Positions 17,694 to 27,759 of a stretch of 64,000 bases of DNA are shown here, piece by piece. This DNA is from Granulosicoccus sp. (GTDB lineage Bacteria > Pseudomonadota > Gammaproteobacteria > Granulosicoccales > Granulosicoccaceae). The stretch lies in assembly GCA_020627685.1 (NCBI GenBank), contig JAHDGK010000006.1:1-64000 (forward strand), in the 5' to 3' direction. Positions within the stretch are counted from its first letter, which is position 1. Each line of letters starts with the position of its first letter. The translations under genes were made by a program, and so were the position numbers. The notes beneath the pieces were generated by a model. The model was not told the DNA's origin. It made no database searches and saw only the letters and a program-made list of their open reading frames with translations.

Positions 17694-18737
17694 GTGGATG
17701 ACAACAAGAAAAAGGCGTTAGCAGCGGCGCTGGGTCAAATTGACAAACAATTTGGCAAAGGCACCATCATGCGAATGGGTGACAACAGCGTTAATCGCGA
17801 TATAGATGTCATCTCCACAGGATCCCTAGGTCTCGACCTTGCGCTGGGCATAGGCGGGCTGCCACGTGGTCGTATCTGTGAAATTTACGGTCCGGAGTCT
17901 TCGGGTAAAACCACCATGACACTGCAGGTCATTGCCGAATGTCAAAAGGCGGGTGGGACTGCAGCATTTGTTGATGCCGAGCACGCACTCGATCCGGTCT
18001 ACGCTAGAAAACTAGGCGTGGATGTCGACGAACTTCTGATTTCTCAACCCGATACCGGCGATCAGGCACTGGAAATTGTGGACATGCTGGTTCGCTCCAG
18101 CGCAGTCGATATCATCGTCGTCGACTCAGTTGCAGCTCTAACACCAAAAGCTGAAATTGAAGGAGATATGGGCGACTCGCACGTTGGTTTACAGGCTCGT
18201 CTCATGTCACAAGCGCTTCGTAAACTTACGGGCAATATCAAGCGCACCAATACCCTGGTTATTTTCATCAACCAAATTCGAATGAAAATCGGCGTCATGT
18301 TTGGCAGCCCTGAAACAACAACCGGCGGTAATGCACTCAAGTTTTACTGTTCAGTGCGCATGGACATTCGCCGCATTGGCGCCATCAAGCGAGCCGACGA
18401 AATTGTCGGTAACGAAACCCGGGTGAAGGTCGTCAAAAACAAGATGGCGCCGCCATTCAAGCAGACTGAATTTGAAATCCTCTACGGCGAGGGTGTCTCA
18501 AGAGAAGGCGAGCTCATCGACCTGGGTGTGCAAAATGGCCTGGTTGATAAGGCTGGTGCCTGGTACAGCTACAACGGCGACAGAATTGGTCAAGGTAAAG
18601 AAAATGTACGCAAGTACATGATCGAACACCCCGAGATGGCAAACGAGATCGACACAAAACTACGCGATATGCTGCTATCTAAAGCGGTAGTTACTGAGGA
18701 AGAAGACGAGCCTGAAGAAGCTGAGGCTGAAGCATAA
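17694..18737 (+). CDS. recA: recombinase RecA
   Basis: RecA forms the nucleoprotein filament for homologous recombination and triggers LexA self-cleavage. Walker [10 protein letters not shown] is near residues 66-74, Walker B is [10 protein letters not shown], and loop L2 with [17 protein letters not shown] is intact. The C-terminus is acidic ([13 protein letters not shown]), a usual negative regulator. The length of 347 residues is typical. The start is GTG at 17694 with GGAG 13 bp upstream; [13 protein letters not shown] matches the family N-terminus. recX follows 18 bp downstream. The upstream region has a 16-bp palindrome but no canonical LexA box. Confidence 0.98.
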   Translation: MDDNKKKALAAALGQIDKQFGKGTIMRMGDNSVNRDIDVISTGSLGLDLALGIGGLPRGRICEIYGPESSGKTTMTLQVIAECQKAGGTAAFVDAEHALDPVYARKLGVDVDELLISQPDTGDQALEIVDMLVRSSAVDIIVVDSVAALTPKAEIEGDMGDSHVGLQARLMSQALRKLTGNIKRTNTLVIFINQIRMKIGVMFGSPETTTGGNALKFYCSVRMDIRRIGAIKRADEIVGNETRVKVVKNKMAPPFKQTEFEILYGEGVSREGELIDLGVQNGLVDKAGAWYSYNGDRIGQGKENVRKYMIEHPEMANEIDTKLRDMLLSKAVVTEEEDEPEEAEAEA

Positions 18738-18755
18738 GCTGTCCAGTTTCGCTAA

Positions 18756-19247
18756 ATGACAGATAAAGTTGCTACGCCAGAGGAGCTTGCTCGTCTGGCG
18801 TATGCAGCTTCCATACGATTACTGGCGCGTCGTGACCATTCCATTTTCGAGCTGACTCAAAAGCTTAAAAAGCGAGAGCACTCAGACAACGCCATAGACA
18901 GTGCTGTCCAAGAGCTCCTCGATGCCAACTACCTCAATGAGGAGCGCTACGCCGATCTATTCGCTGAGCAGCGTATGAATCAAGGCTACGGGCCACTTGT
19001 CATCCGAGCCAAGTTATCCCAGCGGGGTATTCCCGGGCACCTCATTCAGTCGGCAATAAGAGGGTTGCAAGTTGATTGGGCGCTACAGGCTGAGCAAGTC
19101 ATTCACAAGCGTTTCAACTGTGAGGACATAAGCGATCCTGACCAAAAAGTCGTCGCTAAAATCGCTCGCTTCATTCAGGCAAGGGGTTTTGTGCCCAGCG
19201 ACGCTGTCAGAGCTCTTAAGAACGCCCGACTTAATCTCGAGCAATAA
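18756..19247 (+). CDS. recX: regulatory protein RecX
   Basis: RecX inhibits RecA filament growth and activity. The 163-residue protein shows three tandem three-helix repeats of the family: YAASIRLLARRDHSIFEL, YLNEERYADLFAEQRMN and GYGPLVIRAKLSQRGIP. It lies 18 bp behind recA in the same orientation, the standard arrangement in which recX is expressed by read-through from recA. ATG at 18756 fits the family N-terminus. A 107-bp gap precedes alaS. Confidence 0.95.
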   Translation: MTDKVATPEELARLAYAASIRLLARRDHSIFELTQKLKKREHSDNAIDSAVQELLDANYLNEERYADLFAEQRMNQGYGPLVIRAKLSQRGIPGHLIQSAIRGLQVDWALQAEQVIHKRFNCEDISDPDQKVVAKIARFIQARGFVPSDAVRALKNARLNLEQ

Positions 19248-19354
19248 GCGGCAGAATGCGATAAACCTCACGACAGAAGGGGTGGGGTGGGTACCAGTAT
19301 CGCTGCGGTCCAGCTACACTACGCGTCCTTGATTAAGATTGTTCGCGGCCCAAT

Positions 19355-21970
19355 ATGCCAGCTACAGACCTGATATCGACATCCGACATTCGTGACCAGT
19401 TCTTGAAGTTTTTTGCAGAACAAGGACATGAAATTGTATCTTCCGGCTCACTCGTGCCCGGAACAGACAAAACGTTGTTGTTCACCAATGCCGGGATGGT
19501 GCAATTTAAAGACGTCTTCACAGGAGACGAGATCCGGGATTACAACCGTGCGACGACCTCACAACGGTGTGTTCGAGCCGGCGGAAAGCACAACGACCTG
19601 GACAACGTGGGCTACACGGCCCGGCACCATACCTTCTTTGAGATGTTGGGCAATTTCAGCTTTGGTGATTACTTCAAACACGATGCTATCCGCTTTGCCT
19701 GGACGTTCCTGACCGGTACCTTAGGTCTACCTGCAGACAAACTTTGGGTAACCGTTTTCGAAGAAGACGATGAAGCTGAAGCCATCTGGGTAAACGATAT
19801 TGGTGTGCCAGCCGAGAGAGTGATTCGAATTGGCGCAAAAGATAACTTCTGGATGATGGGTGATACCGGTCCATGCGGTCCTTGTTCTGAAATATTCTAC
19901 GATCACGGACCCGACGTCTGGGGTGGCCCTCCGGGTTCACCGGAAGAAGACGGTGATAGATATATCGAAATCTGGAATCTTGTATTCATGCAGTTCGATA
20001 AGTCGGCGGACGGCACGATGACGCCATTGCCAAAACCTTGCGTCGACACTGGTATGGGACTGGAAAGAATTGCTGCGGTTATGCAACACGTGCACAGCAA
20101 TTACGAGATCGATCTATTTGACCGATTGATTCAAGACACCGCCAAACTTTTAGCTTGCGATGATCTTAGTAACCCGTCATTGCGAGTCATAACGGATCAC
20201 TTAAGATCCTGCTCATTCTTGATCGTTGATGGCGTACTGCCGAGTAATGAAGGTCGCGGCTATGTGCTCAGACGCATTATTCGTCGCGCCGCCCGTCATG
20301 GGCATAAGCTGGGTGCCAGCGAGCCGTTTTTTCACAGCCTGGTGAAATCACTGGTTAGAGAGATGGGTGATGCATACCCAGAACTACGCAACATGCAGGC
20401 AGAGGTTGCAAAGCAACTTCGTAAAGAAGAAGAGCGGTTTGCCACTACGTTGTCTGCCGGTCTTGCCATCCTGGATTCAGAAGTTGCAAGACTGGAAACC
20501 AAATGCATTCCCGGCGACGTGATTTTCAAGTTGTACGATACCTACGGGTTCCCCAGTGATTTAACGGCGGACATCGCACGCGAGCGTGAACTCGAAGTAG
20601 ACATGGTGGGTTTTGATGCTTGTATGGAAGCTCAGCGTGAGCGCGCGCGGGCAGCTAGCAAATTTGCCAGCCAGGGATTAGATTTTCAAAGTACATCGAC
20701 CACTGATTTTCTCGGCTACACAGAGAAAACGGCCGATGCATCGGTCAGCGAAATTTTCGTCGATGGTCAGTCAGTCAATTCTTTGCAGGCGGGTCAGTCC
20801 GGTTGGGTCATCCTCGATAAAACACCGTTCTACGGAGAGTCAGGTGGTCAGGTTGGAGACACTGGCAGCTTAACGTCGGCCAACGGCGCTACTTTTGAGG
20901 TACTGGACACTCAAAAGCAACGATTGGCATTTGCTCATGCAGGTGCCTTAACCGGCGCGGACTTATCCGTGGGCGATTCGGTGGTTGCAACGATTGACGA
21001 TGAGCGTCGTTCAACGATCCGACAACATCATTCTGCGACCCATCTTCTGCACGGTGCTTTGCGCGAAGTGCTTGGAACGCATGTTGAGCAAAAGGGCTCG
21101 TTAGTTAATGAGCACAACTTGCGCTTCGATTTTTCACATGGTGAACCCATAACGTCAGAACAACTCGTTCAGATTGAAAAATGGATTGACGACGAAGTAC
21201 GTGCTAATAGTCCGTGCATCACTGAAGAAATGTCCATGGATGATGCTGTGGCCGCAGGAGCCATGGCGCTCTTTGGAGAAAAATACGGTGACGTTGTTCG
21301 TGTGGTGAAACTGGGAGATCGTTCCATCGAGCTTTGCGGTGGTACTCATGTGTCTGCCACGGGTGATCTGGGTAGTGTGAAAGTCTTAAGCGAGGGCGGC
21401 GTCGCTGCCGGTGTTCGACGTATTGAAGCCGTCAGCGGCGGTGCTGCGTTGCAATACACACAAGGACTGGAGCAACAGCTCAACGAAGTTGCCGCTACCT
21501 TGAAAGCACCTAAGACAGATGTAGTGACAAAACTAAAACAACTGCAGGCCCGTAACAGGGAACTGACCCGTCAAGTGGAGCAGTTGCAGGATAAGCTTGC
21601 GTCCAGTGCGGGTAAAGACTTAGCCAGCAGCGCTCAGAGCATTGGTGCCGCTAATGTATTACTGCAGGTCATTGATGATGCAGATGCTAAGTCATTGCGA
21701 TCAATGATGGATCAGTTGCGACAGGATATCGATCAAAGTGCCATCGTTCTCGCCAGCGAAAAAGGTGGCAAGGTGTCACTGATCGCAACCGTCGATAAAT
21801 CCCTGCACGGTTCCATAAAAGCGTCAGATTTACTCAAGCAAGTATCCGCGGCCTTAGGTGGACGCGGCGGCGGTAAAGCCGATATGGCACAAGGCGGAGC
21901 TGATTCGTTGCAGAACATTGATCAGGCGTTTGCTGATGCTCGAGCATGGATTGCTGCACAGCAGTCTTAG
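19355..21970 (+). CDS. alaS: alanyl-tRNA synthetase
   Basis: AlaS charges tRNA-Ala and edits mischarged Ser and Gly. Class II motifs are in the first 270 residues ([42 protein letters not shown]). The editing domain has HHSATH (near residue 558) and CGGTH (near 660), the four zinc ligands. The DHHA1/C-Ala domain at the end contains [14 protein letters not shown]. The length of 871 residues is standard. The recA-recX-alaS order is conserved. The start at 19355 is ATG with the usual motif [16 protein letters not shown]. Confidence 0.98.
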   Translation: MPATDLISTSDIRDQFLKFFAEQGHEIVSSGSLVPGTDKTLLFTNAGMVQFKDVFTGDEIRDYNRATTSQRCVRAGGKHNDLDNVGYTARHHTFFEMLGNFSFGDYFKHDAIRFAWTFLTGTLGLPADKLWVTVFEEDDEAEAIWVNDIGVPAERVIRIGAKDNFWMMGDTGPCGPCSEIFYDHGPDVWGGPPGSPEEDGDRYIEIWNLVFMQFDKSADGTMTPLPKPCVDTGMGLERIAAVMQHVHSNYEIDLFDRLIQDTAKLLACDDLSNPSLRVITDHLRSCSFLIVDGVLPSNEGRGYVLRRIIRRAARHGHKLGASEPFFHSLVKSLVREMGDAYPELRNMQAEVAKQLRKEEERFATTLSAGLAILDSEVARLETKCIPGDVIFKLYDTYGFPSDLTADIARERELEVDMVGFDACMEAQRERARAASKFASQGLDFQSTSTTDFLGYTEKTADASVSEIFVDGQSVNSLQAGQSGWVILDKTPFYGESGGQVGDTGSLTSANGATFEVLDTQKQRLAFAHAGALTGADLSVGDSVVATIDDERRSTIRQHHSATHLLHGALREVLGTHVEQKGSLVNEHNLRFDFSHGEPITSEQLVQIEKWIDDEVRANSPCITEEMSMDDAVAAGAMALFGEKYGDVVRVVKLGDRSIELCGGTHVSATGDLGSVKVLSEGGVAAGVRRIEAVSGGAALQYTQGLEQQLNEVAATLKAPKTDVVTKLKQLQARNRELTRQVEQLQDKLASSAGKDLASSAQSIGAANVLLQVIDDADAKSLRSMMDQLRQDIDQSAIVLASEKGGKVSLIATVDKSLHGSIKASDLLKQVSAALGGRGGGKADMAQGGADSLQNIDQAFADARAWIAAQQS

Positions 21971-22014
21971 TGAGTCACTTTTAAGTACATTGATATAGGT
22001 TTGTTAATACCCGT

Positions 22015-23238
22015 ATGGCCTTTTTAGTTAAGAAGTATGGCGGCACATCTGTGGGCTCGGTTGAGCGTATTCGGCATGTTGCTCAAAGCATAAAGCAAGC
22101 GAAAGAATCTGGTGATGATGTAGTCGTCGTTGTCTCGGCGATGTCCGGGGAAACCAATCGCCTGGTGGCTATGGCGCGTGAAGTCATGCCTGCTGTAGTT
22201 GATGTTCGCGAATTAGACGTTTTGTTGTCTACCGGTGAGCAGGTCACTATCGCCTTACTTTCGATGGCGTTAAAAGAGCTGGGCGTTGATGCGCGATCGT
22301 ACACTGGGGCTCAGGTCCGCATGTTGACTGATAGCAGTCATAGCAAAGCGCGTATCTTAGATATCGATACCGACCGTATTATGGGAGACATAAACGAGGG
22401 GCGCGTCGTTGTCGTCGCTGGGTTTCAAGGTGTTGATGAAGACGGAAATATTACGACCCTGGGTAGGGGAGGCTCCGATACATCGGCGGTTGCATTAGCG
22501 GCAGCGCTTAAGTGCGATGAGTGCCAGATATTTACTGATGTTGACGGCGTATACACCACTGACCCGCGTGTAGAAAGTCGGGCTCGCAGGCTTGAGCGTA
22601 TAACGTTTGAAGAGATGTTGGAGATGGCCAGTCTCGGATCTAAGGTTTTGCAAATAAGAGCGGTTGAGTTTGCCGGTAAATACAACGTCCCCCTTCGTGT
22701 TCTATCCAGCTTCAAGCCGGGAGAGGGCACCTTAATTACTTATGACGACGAGGAAAACAACATGGAGCAAGCGCTAGTGTCCGGTATAGCGTTCAACAGA
22801 GACGAGGCGCAGATAACGGTCACAGGTGTCGCTGATCAGCCTGGTACCGCTTACGCCATTCTGGGACCCATCTCAGAATTGAATGTTGAAGTGGATATGA
22901 TCATTCAGAATATCGGCGAAGACGATACCACTGACTTCACGTTTACAGTACATCGCGATGAATACCAGCGAGTCATAGATTACCTAAAGGCTAATAACGA
23001 AAAGCTAGGTGCAAAATCCATCACTGGCGATGATAGGATGGCAAAACTTTCTATCGTTGGCGTGGGTATGCGTTCGCACGCAGGTATCGCTAGCAGAATG
23101 TTTAAAAGCCTGGCCGATGCCGGTATCAATATGCGCTTGATCAGCACCTCTGAAATAAAGATCAGCGTTGTCATTGATGAAAAATATTTAGAACTCGGTG
23201 TACGTGCTCTGCACGAAGAGTTCGAACTCGCTGAATGA
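22015..23238 (+). CDS. lysC: aspartate kinase, monofunctional (LysC type)
   Basis: It phosphorylates aspartate at the entry to lysine, threonine and methionine synthesis. The 407-residue protein begins MAFLVKKYGGTSVGSVERI, the kinase signature KxGGTS. TTLGRGGSDTSAVALAAAL is the substrate loop. Two ACT regulatory domains follow (about 265-340 and 345-405; GVADQPGTAYAILGPI and GVGMRSHAGIASRMF), consistent with feedback inhibition by lysine plus threonine as in Pseudomonas-type enzymes. It lies 44 bp after alaS. It is followed by a 334-bp leader before csrA. The alaS-lysC-csrA order is conserved in gammaproteobacteria. Confidence 0.95.
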   Translation: MAFLVKKYGGTSVGSVERIRHVAQSIKQAKESGDDVVVVVSAMSGETNRLVAMAREVMPAVVDVRELDVLLSTGEQVTIALLSMALKELGVDARSYTGAQVRMLTDSSHSKARILDIDTDRIMGDINEGRVVVVAGFQGVDEDGNITTLGRGGSDTSAVALAAALKCDECQIFTDVDGVYTTDPRVESRARRLERITFEEMLEMASLGSKVLQIRAVEFAGKYNVPLRVLSSFKPGEGTLITYDDEENNMEQALVSGIAFNRDEAQITVTGVADQPGTAYAILGPISELNVEVDMIIQNIGEDDTTDFTFTVHRDEYQRVIDYLKANNEKLGAKSITGDDRMAKLSIVGVGMRSHAGIASRMFKSLADAGINMRLISTSEIKISVVIDEKYLELGVRALHEEFELAE

Positions 23239-23572
23239 TGCAACTGTGAGATCTTTGTTAATGCCGGTTAATAACCAGTATTAACAGTGTTACTTACGGT
23301 GCGATGGACGATACATCTGAGACGTAAGACATACGTTCAAGCTCGTCTGAAGTCGCGTCACATCGCCGTTTCAGATCGTAACTGTTAATTCTGTATGTAA
23401 GCTGGACGCTACCTTAAATTTAGCGTCCATAGCTGACATAATCTATATCGTACGACTGTAGCGGGGTGTTTAGTACTGCCTGGCACGAATGGAGTCGGTC
23501 TAAAGCCGCGTAATTGCAAGCAGGTCCTTACGTTGATCTGCTGTATGGATAGGTATTGGGAGCACAAGTTGT
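23239..23572 (+). promoter_or_regulatory. lysC-csrA intergenic region with hairpin
   Basis: This 334-bp gap has no plausible gene. It contains an 8-bp inverted repeat, GGACGCTA (23404-23411) with TAGCGTCC (23421-23428), and a 9-base loop. A GCT/AGC pair flanks it (23401-23403, 23431-23433). No T-run follows, so it is not a convincing terminator. The region probably holds csrA promoters; in other gammaproteobacteria csrA has several promoters in this gap. A GGGAG near 23557 is the likely ribosome binding site of csrA. Confidence 0.5.
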
Positions 23573-23812
23573 ATGTTGATTTTGACGCGCAGAGTGGGTG
23601 AAACCCTAATGATTGGTGACGAGGTAACAGTCACTGTTCTCGGAGTCAAAGGTAACCAGGTTCGGATCGGCGTCAATGCGCCTAAGGAAGTGGCAGTGCA
23701 TCGTGAAGAAATCTACGATCGAATTCGCAAAGAGCAGGACAGCGACGGCAAAACTTCAACAGCCGGTGGCAAACAGGACAAAGCCGATCGTGAGTTAGCT
23801 GTTGAGAGCTGA
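23573..23812 (+). CDS. csrA: carbon storage regulator CsrA
   Basis: CsrA is an RNA-binding dimer that represses or activates translation by binding GGA motifs near ribosome binding sites. The 79-residue protein starts [20 protein letters not shown] and keeps [24 protein letters not shown], with the key residues Leu4, Arg6, Arg7 and Arg44. The tail after residue 55 is hydrophilic ([14 protein letters not shown]) and longer than in E. coli (61 residues). It stands between lysC and two tRNA genes, the conserved position. Confidence 0.97.
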   Translation: MLILTRRVGETLMIGDEVTVTVLGVKGNQVRIGVNAPKEVAVHREEIYDRIRKEQDSDGKTSTAGGKQDKADRELAVES

Positions 23813-23886
23813 CAGCACAAATTAGGCGTCACTATTGCTTGACGTCTACCCGTTCAACCACCATACTTCGCAGGTCGCAAAAACAC

Positions 23887-23963
23887 GCGCCCGTAGCTCA
23901 GTTGGATAGAGTACCTGGCTACGAACCAGGCGGTCGGAGGTTCGAATCCTTCCGGGCGCGCCA
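23887..23963 (+). tRNA. tRNA-Arg (anticodon ACG)
   Basis: A 77-base cloverleaf with a perfect 7-bp acceptor stem (GCGCCCG with CGGGCGC), an anticodon stem CCTGG/CCAGG, loop CTACGAA and anticodon ACG (read as ICG by TadA), a GGTTCGAATCC T-arm, discriminator G and encoded CCA. It lies 74 bp after csrA; tRNA-Arg(ACG) near csrA is typical of gammaproteobacteria. Confidence 0.97.
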
Positions 23964-24042
23964 GTTTTTGTAATACCTTCGTATTAAAGTAGTAAACCAG
24001 TACTGTGTGCTGTTGGTTCAAATAAGGCGGGCCATCAGTTTC

Positions 24043-24134
24043 GGAGAGGTGGCCGAGTGGCTGAAGGCGCTCCCCTGCTAAGGGAGTATACGTTTTAAAG
24101 CGTATCGAGGGTTCGAATCCCTCTCTCTCCGCCA
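24043..24134 (+). tRNA. tRNA-Ser (anticodon GCT)
   Basis: A 92-base class II tRNA with a long variable arm (TATACGTTTTAAAGCGTATC). Acceptor GGAGAGG pairs with TCTCTCC (one G-T), anticodon stem CTCCC/GGGAG, loop CTGCTAA, anticodon GCT for AGC/AGU codons, T-arm GGGTTCGAATCCC, encoded CCA. It follows tRNA-Arg by 79 bases. Confidence 0.97.
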
Positions 24135-24171
24135 ATTTCATAACGGATGTGATTCGTCGTCTCTTCAGATC

Positions 24172-25155
24172 ATGAATGCTAAGCGCCTCGTTGGCGACAT
24201 AGGCGGTACTAACGCCAGGTTCGCGTTACTTGATGACAACAATCAACCCATCCTGACCAATACGTTCAGGACGGACGAATTCCCGAGCCTGATTGCCGCT
24301 GTTGAAACCTATCTATCCGAGCAAAATCTCAATACGGTAGATGCTGCAGCTATCGCAGTTGCAACCCCCATCGTCAGTGATTCAGTAAAGTTGACGAACA
24401 ATCATTGGTCGTTTTCCATTGATAAAACCCGCAAGCAGCTCGACATAGATCGGCTTCATGTCGTCAATGACTTCACTGCTTTGGCTCTGTCGGTCACGCA
24501 CCTTCCGGTATCCGAATTAACTCAGGTGGGCGGAGGAGCTATCCAACCTAAGCACGCCAAGGCTGTTATCGGTCCAGGTACCGGGCTGGGTGTATCGGGA
24601 CTAGTTCCCTGTGGGGACCACTGGCAGCCTCTGCAAGGTGAGGGTGGACACGTCTCCTTAGGTGTCAGAACGCAAAGAGAATTTGCCGTATACGAGCAGC
24701 TTATGCAGCGTTTTCGGCATGTATCTGCCGAACGGTTTCTATCAGGCCCGGGGCTTGTCAACATCGTAACGGCGCTGCGTGATATCGATGGTTTGGAGCC
24801 TATTGAATACTCTCCCGCTGATGTCACACGCTGGGGCATGGCAAAGTACGAGGCGCGTACCAACAATACCGAATACGTCGCAATGCCGGAGCACGCCGGT
24901 TGTGAAGAAGCCCTGCATATATTTTGTCAGCTGCTGGGTTCCTGCGCTGGAAATCTGGTGCTAACGCTGGGTGCAGAGGGTGGGGTTTACATCGGTGGCG
25001 GTATCGTTCCAAGACTGGGCAATTTCTTTATTGAATCAGATTTTCGTCGCGAGTTTGAAGCCAAAGGACGAATGCAGGCGTACCTTCAGAAGGTGCCAAG
25101 CTTCGTGATCACGTCGCAGTATCCTGCCTTAGTGGGAGCAGCGCAGCTGCTTTAA
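24172..25155 (+). CDS. glk: glucokinase
   Basis: It phosphorylates glucose to glucose-6-phosphate with ATP. The 327-residue protein is a bacterial Glk (ASKHA fold): phosphate-1 motif GDIGGTNARFALLD at residues 8-21, VIGPGTGLGVS, the hexose-site EGGHVSLG, and GAEGGVYIGGGIVPRL with the adenosine motif. The catalytic Asp is in HVVNDFTALALS near residue 100. ATG at 24172 lies 37 bp past tRNA-Ser. No sugar transporter or Entner-Doudoroff gene is beside it. Confidence 0.93.
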   Translation: MNAKRLVGDIGGTNARFALLDDNNQPILTNTFRTDEFPSLIAAVETYLSEQNLNTVDAAAIAVATPIVSDSVKLTNNHWSFSIDKTRKQLDIDRLHVVNDFTALALSVTHLPVSELTQVGGGAIQPKHAKAVIGPGTGLGVSGLVPCGDHWQPLQGEGGHVSLGVRTQREFAVYEQLMQRFRHVSAERFLSGPGLVNIVTALRDIDGLEPIEYSPADVTRWGMAKYEARTNNTEYVAMPEHAGCEEALHIFCQLLGSCAGNLVLTLGAEGGVYIGGGIVPRLGNFFIESDFRREFEAKGRMQAYLQKVPSFVITSQYPALVGAAQLL

Positions 25156-25234
25156 GCGCGCCCTTATTGACCACGCAGGTTGTAGGTGTGAGCAGATACT
25201 TATTCAAGCCCCTCAACTAATAAAATACCGTTGT

Positions 25235-26065
25235 TTACGTGCCGGGTATTAGCGCGTCAAAACGATCTGCCGTTGTGGAAATAATGTTGCTGCAAGACTG
25301 GCCTACGGAGCTTGCTGCAGACAGGGTAGTAAGTTCCAGATCGCACCGGAAGATGCCTGTTAAAGCCGCCGAAGAGCTTTCAATGCGAAGCGTTGTATTG
25401 TCGATGGCGTAGAAAATTTCCATACCGGCAATGGGCTGCGGCAATGGAGATGTGCCATCGCCAGTATCCGGTGTGACCCACTCAGTAGGAATCGACAATA
25501 TTGCCGACTGTAATATGCAGTCTTCAGCGTTGTTCGCTGATAAGCCTGCCTGGCAGGCTGCCGTGTTGTAGTAGGACGCACGTTCTACACGAATGATGCT
25601 CGGGCTTGTTACCAATGACTGCTCGCAATTGATTGCCAGTAATTGTTCCCCGAAGGCCGGATCGAAAGCACCCAGGCAGTTTTCCTCTTGCTGGCTGAGC
25701 GTTTCACCTTGTCTTAACTTGGTATTCAAGTCGATTAGCGTGCTGGATACTTGCCGCTGGATACCGTTTAGCAAGCGTTCCGAATCACTTCCAGAGGCAG
25801 GCGAGGGGTTTAAAATTCCGTCCTCCTGAGGGCTTGAATCTTCATCCTGAGGAGGTGTTTCGGCCGGATCATCTGCCGGTGCATCATTATCCGGTGTTGA
25901 TGTATCGGTGGTATCTGACGGGCTATTGGAAGAGCTGCAGCCTGCTGCCAATAGAAGTAATGCAAGTGTACCAGCCAGTTTTAAACCGGATATCGTTATG
26001 GTCTTTTTTGATTGCACGGAAAGCTGCCATTTTTCGCCGTTTAGATTCGATAAACCATACGCCAC
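25235..26065 (-). CDS. putative lipoprotein, function unknown
   Basis: I do not recognise the family. The product has 276 residues from the ATG at 26065, with a lipobox LLLAAGC (Cys43). A GTG at 26017 would give a 27-residue lipoprotein signal, which is more usual. After the Cys comes a Ser/Thr/Asp/Pro/Glu-rich disordered tether (about 45-90) typical of surface-anchored lipoproteins. The domain from 95 to 276 has several Cys (ENCLGAF, AINCEQS, TAACQAG, EDCILQS, RCDLEL, SCSNI), enough for about three disulfides, so it should be folded in the periplasm or at the surface. It converges on glk. Confidence 0.75.
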   Translation of the reverse strand: MAYGLSNLNGEKWQLSVQSKKTITISGLKLAGTLALLLLAAGCSSSNSPSDTTDTSTPDNDAPADDPAETPPQDEDSSPQEDGILNPSPASGSDSERLLNGIQRQVSSTLIDLNTKLRQGETLSQQEENCLGAFDPAFGEQLLAINCEQSLVTSPSIIRVERASYYNTAACQAGLSANNAEDCILQSAILSIPTEWVTPDTGDGTSPLPQPIAGMEIFYAIDNTTLRIESSSAALTGIFRCDLELTTLSAASSVGQSCSNIISTTADRFDALIPGT

Positions 26066-26185
26066 TTTTCAAGAAATTGCGTTGAAACGACGCTTCCCTT
26101 GACCAAATGACATGTGGTGTAGGCAAAACCTGACCGTTAATGGTCTAATCGGGGATCAGATCACATTTTGTAGAGAAACGAGAGT

Positions 26186-27052
26186 ATGACCACTGTCATA
26201 GACGGCAAGGCCGCTGCGGCGGCGCTTAGAGCCGATTTAGCGCTAAAAGTCGCTGATTTGAAACGAGATCATGGATTAACTCCAGGCTTAGCAGTTGTGC
26301 TGGTTGGTGAAGACCCGGCGAGTCAGGTCTACGTTAGGAACAAGGCGAAGCAGACGGTTGAAGTGGGGATGGAGTCAATCGAACACAAATTACCGGCTGA
26401 TACCCAGGAAGCCGATCTTCTTGCATTGATTGATACGCTCAATGCGGATGATACTGTGCATGGAATTCTGGTACAGCTACCGTTGCCCTCGCACATAAAC
26501 GAATTCAAAGTCATTAATGCGGTCAGTCACGACAAAGATGTTGACGGATTCCATTTGGTCAATGTGGGTCGATTAAACACGGATGGTGGAGGTGTTGTGC
26601 CATGTACGCCGCTAGGCTGCCTGATGATGCTAAAAGAGCATCACGGTGATCTCAGTGGTATGAACGCTGTGATTGTAGGGCGCTCTAATATCGTTGGAAA
26701 ACCTATGGCTGCACTTTTGTTGCAAGCGAACTGCACGGTGACCATCGCGCATTCCAGAACCAAAGACTTAGAAAGTATTTGTCGCGAAGCGGACATTCTG
26801 GTTGCGGCTGTTGGTCGTCCACGCATGGTTCCGGGAAGCTGGGTCAAGCCAGGCGCTACTGTCATTGATGTGGGCATAAACCGCATTGAAGAAGACGGTA
26901 AAAACCGTTTAGTCGGCGATGTGGATTATGATTCTGCCGCAGCTGTTGCAGGAGCCATCACACCGGTACCTGGTGGCGTTGGGCCAATGACTATTGCTTG
27001 CCTGTTACACAACACGGTACAGCAAGCGAAACGCTTGAAAGGCATCGAGTAG
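26186..27052 (+). CDS. folD: bifunctional methylenetetrahydrofolate dehydrogenase/cyclohydrolase FolD
   Basis: FolD interconverts 5,10-methylene-THF and 10-formyl-THF through NADP-dependent oxidation and hydrolysis. The 288-residue protein has the catalytic Lys in [12 protein letters not shown], the folate motif [18 protein letters not shown], and the NADP Rossmann motif [29 protein letters not shown] closes it. The start at 26186 is ATG. It stands alone, divergent from the lipoprotein gene and convergent with a DUF4864-like gene. Confidence 0.97.
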   Translation: MTTVIDGKAAAAALRADLALKVADLKRDHGLTPGLAVVLVGEDPASQVYVRNKAKQTVEVGMESIEHKLPADTQEADLLALIDTLNADDTVHGILVQLPLPSHINEFKVINAVSHDKDVDGFHLVNVGRLNTDGGGVVPCTPLGCLMMLKEHHGDLSGMNAVIVGRSNIVGKPMAALLLQANCTVTIAHSRTKDLESICREADILVAAVGRPRMVPGSWVKPGATVIDVGINRIEEDGKNRLVGDVDYDSAAAVAGAITPVPGGVGPMTIACLLHNTVQQAKRLKGIE

Positions 27053-27068
27053 ATCGATTAACAAATGC

Positions 27069-27095
27069 CTGCGCAGACTCGACTAATCTGCGCAG
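27069..27095. terminator. hairpin between folD and DUF4864-like gene
   Basis: A perfect 9-bp GC-rich inverted repeat, CTGCGCAGA (27069-27077) and TCTGCGCAG (27087-27095), with a 9-base loop lies between two convergent genes. A modest T-rich stretch follows on each side. Candidate bidirectional terminator. Confidence 0.5.
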
Positions 27096-27098
27096 CGT

Positions 27099-27632
27099 TT
27101 AGATTCCGATACCGCTCTGCGCGCTTTGGCCGAGTGGAATCACACCTTCGGTCATCCACATACCGTCGGTTTCCCCGCCTTTTTGTTTTCTGAGCTGAAA
27201 CGCATAGCCGTATTCAGCGCCTGTGACGGTTTGCAGCCACACCGCCTGAACCGCAACATCGCCTGTCATTTCCATGTCGTCATATCGGACGCCAACATGG
27301 TTAAGCATGTCTGAAAATCCGCGTTTGATCATATAAGTGAAGCGTGCGAGAGGGCCCGTATTGGCTTTGTTGCCAGGAGAGGCAAACCGATAAACCGTGG
27401 CTATGCCCGCATCGTCAGCTGCGTTGTTTTGCAGAGATTCAACAACGATATTAATGACTTGCTGCGGTGAAAGATCTGTACTGGGCTTAAGGGTAGTCTC
27501 GTTGGAGAAGCTCGATTTAGCGCTAAACAAACCGCCTAATAGAAGCGCCATTGAAGTGACTGCGATAAACAAAACTCGATTTACGCTGCTTGCTTGAACT
27601 GCCGTGGAATTGCGCATGTTTTGGCTTCCCAT
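27099..27632 (-). CDS. DUF4864-like exported protein
   Basis: The 177-residue product has an N-terminal hydrophobic segment (VLFIAVTSMALLLGGLF, about residues 20-36), a signal peptide or anchor. The rest resembles DUF4864 proteins: SPQQVINIVVESLQNN, then IATVYRFASPGNKANTGP, ending in GYAFQLRKQKGG and MWMTEGVIPL. The fold is probably a cystatin/NTF2-like ligand-binding domain. No function is established. Starts at 27632 or the ATG five codons later are both possible. Confidence in the family name is moderate. Confidence 0.65.
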   Translation of the reverse strand: MGSQNMRNSTAVQASSVNRVLFIAVTSMALLLGGLFSAKSSFSNETTLKPSTDLSPQQVINIVVESLQNNAADDAGIATVYRFASPGNKANTGPLARFTYMIKRGFSDMLNHVGVRYDDMEMTGDVAVQAVWLQTVTGAEYGYAFQLRKQKGGETDGMWMTEGVIPLGQSAQSGIGI

Positions 27633-27759
27633 GTTGACTTCAATGTTTAGCTTGACGACTATCTATACGTGTTATTAGTTCTCGTTGGACCTGTTGGCAA
27701 GTTTGATGGTTCCCTGATAAACGTTTTTCTTAGCTTTTAGATTTGATTTTTATCTGATT

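Noticed and set aside
23854-24141. 95-residue minus-strand ORF with GFEPS and GFEPP motifs
   Set aside because: It is antisense to both tRNA genes; this is the well-known false protein produced by translating tRNA T-arms.
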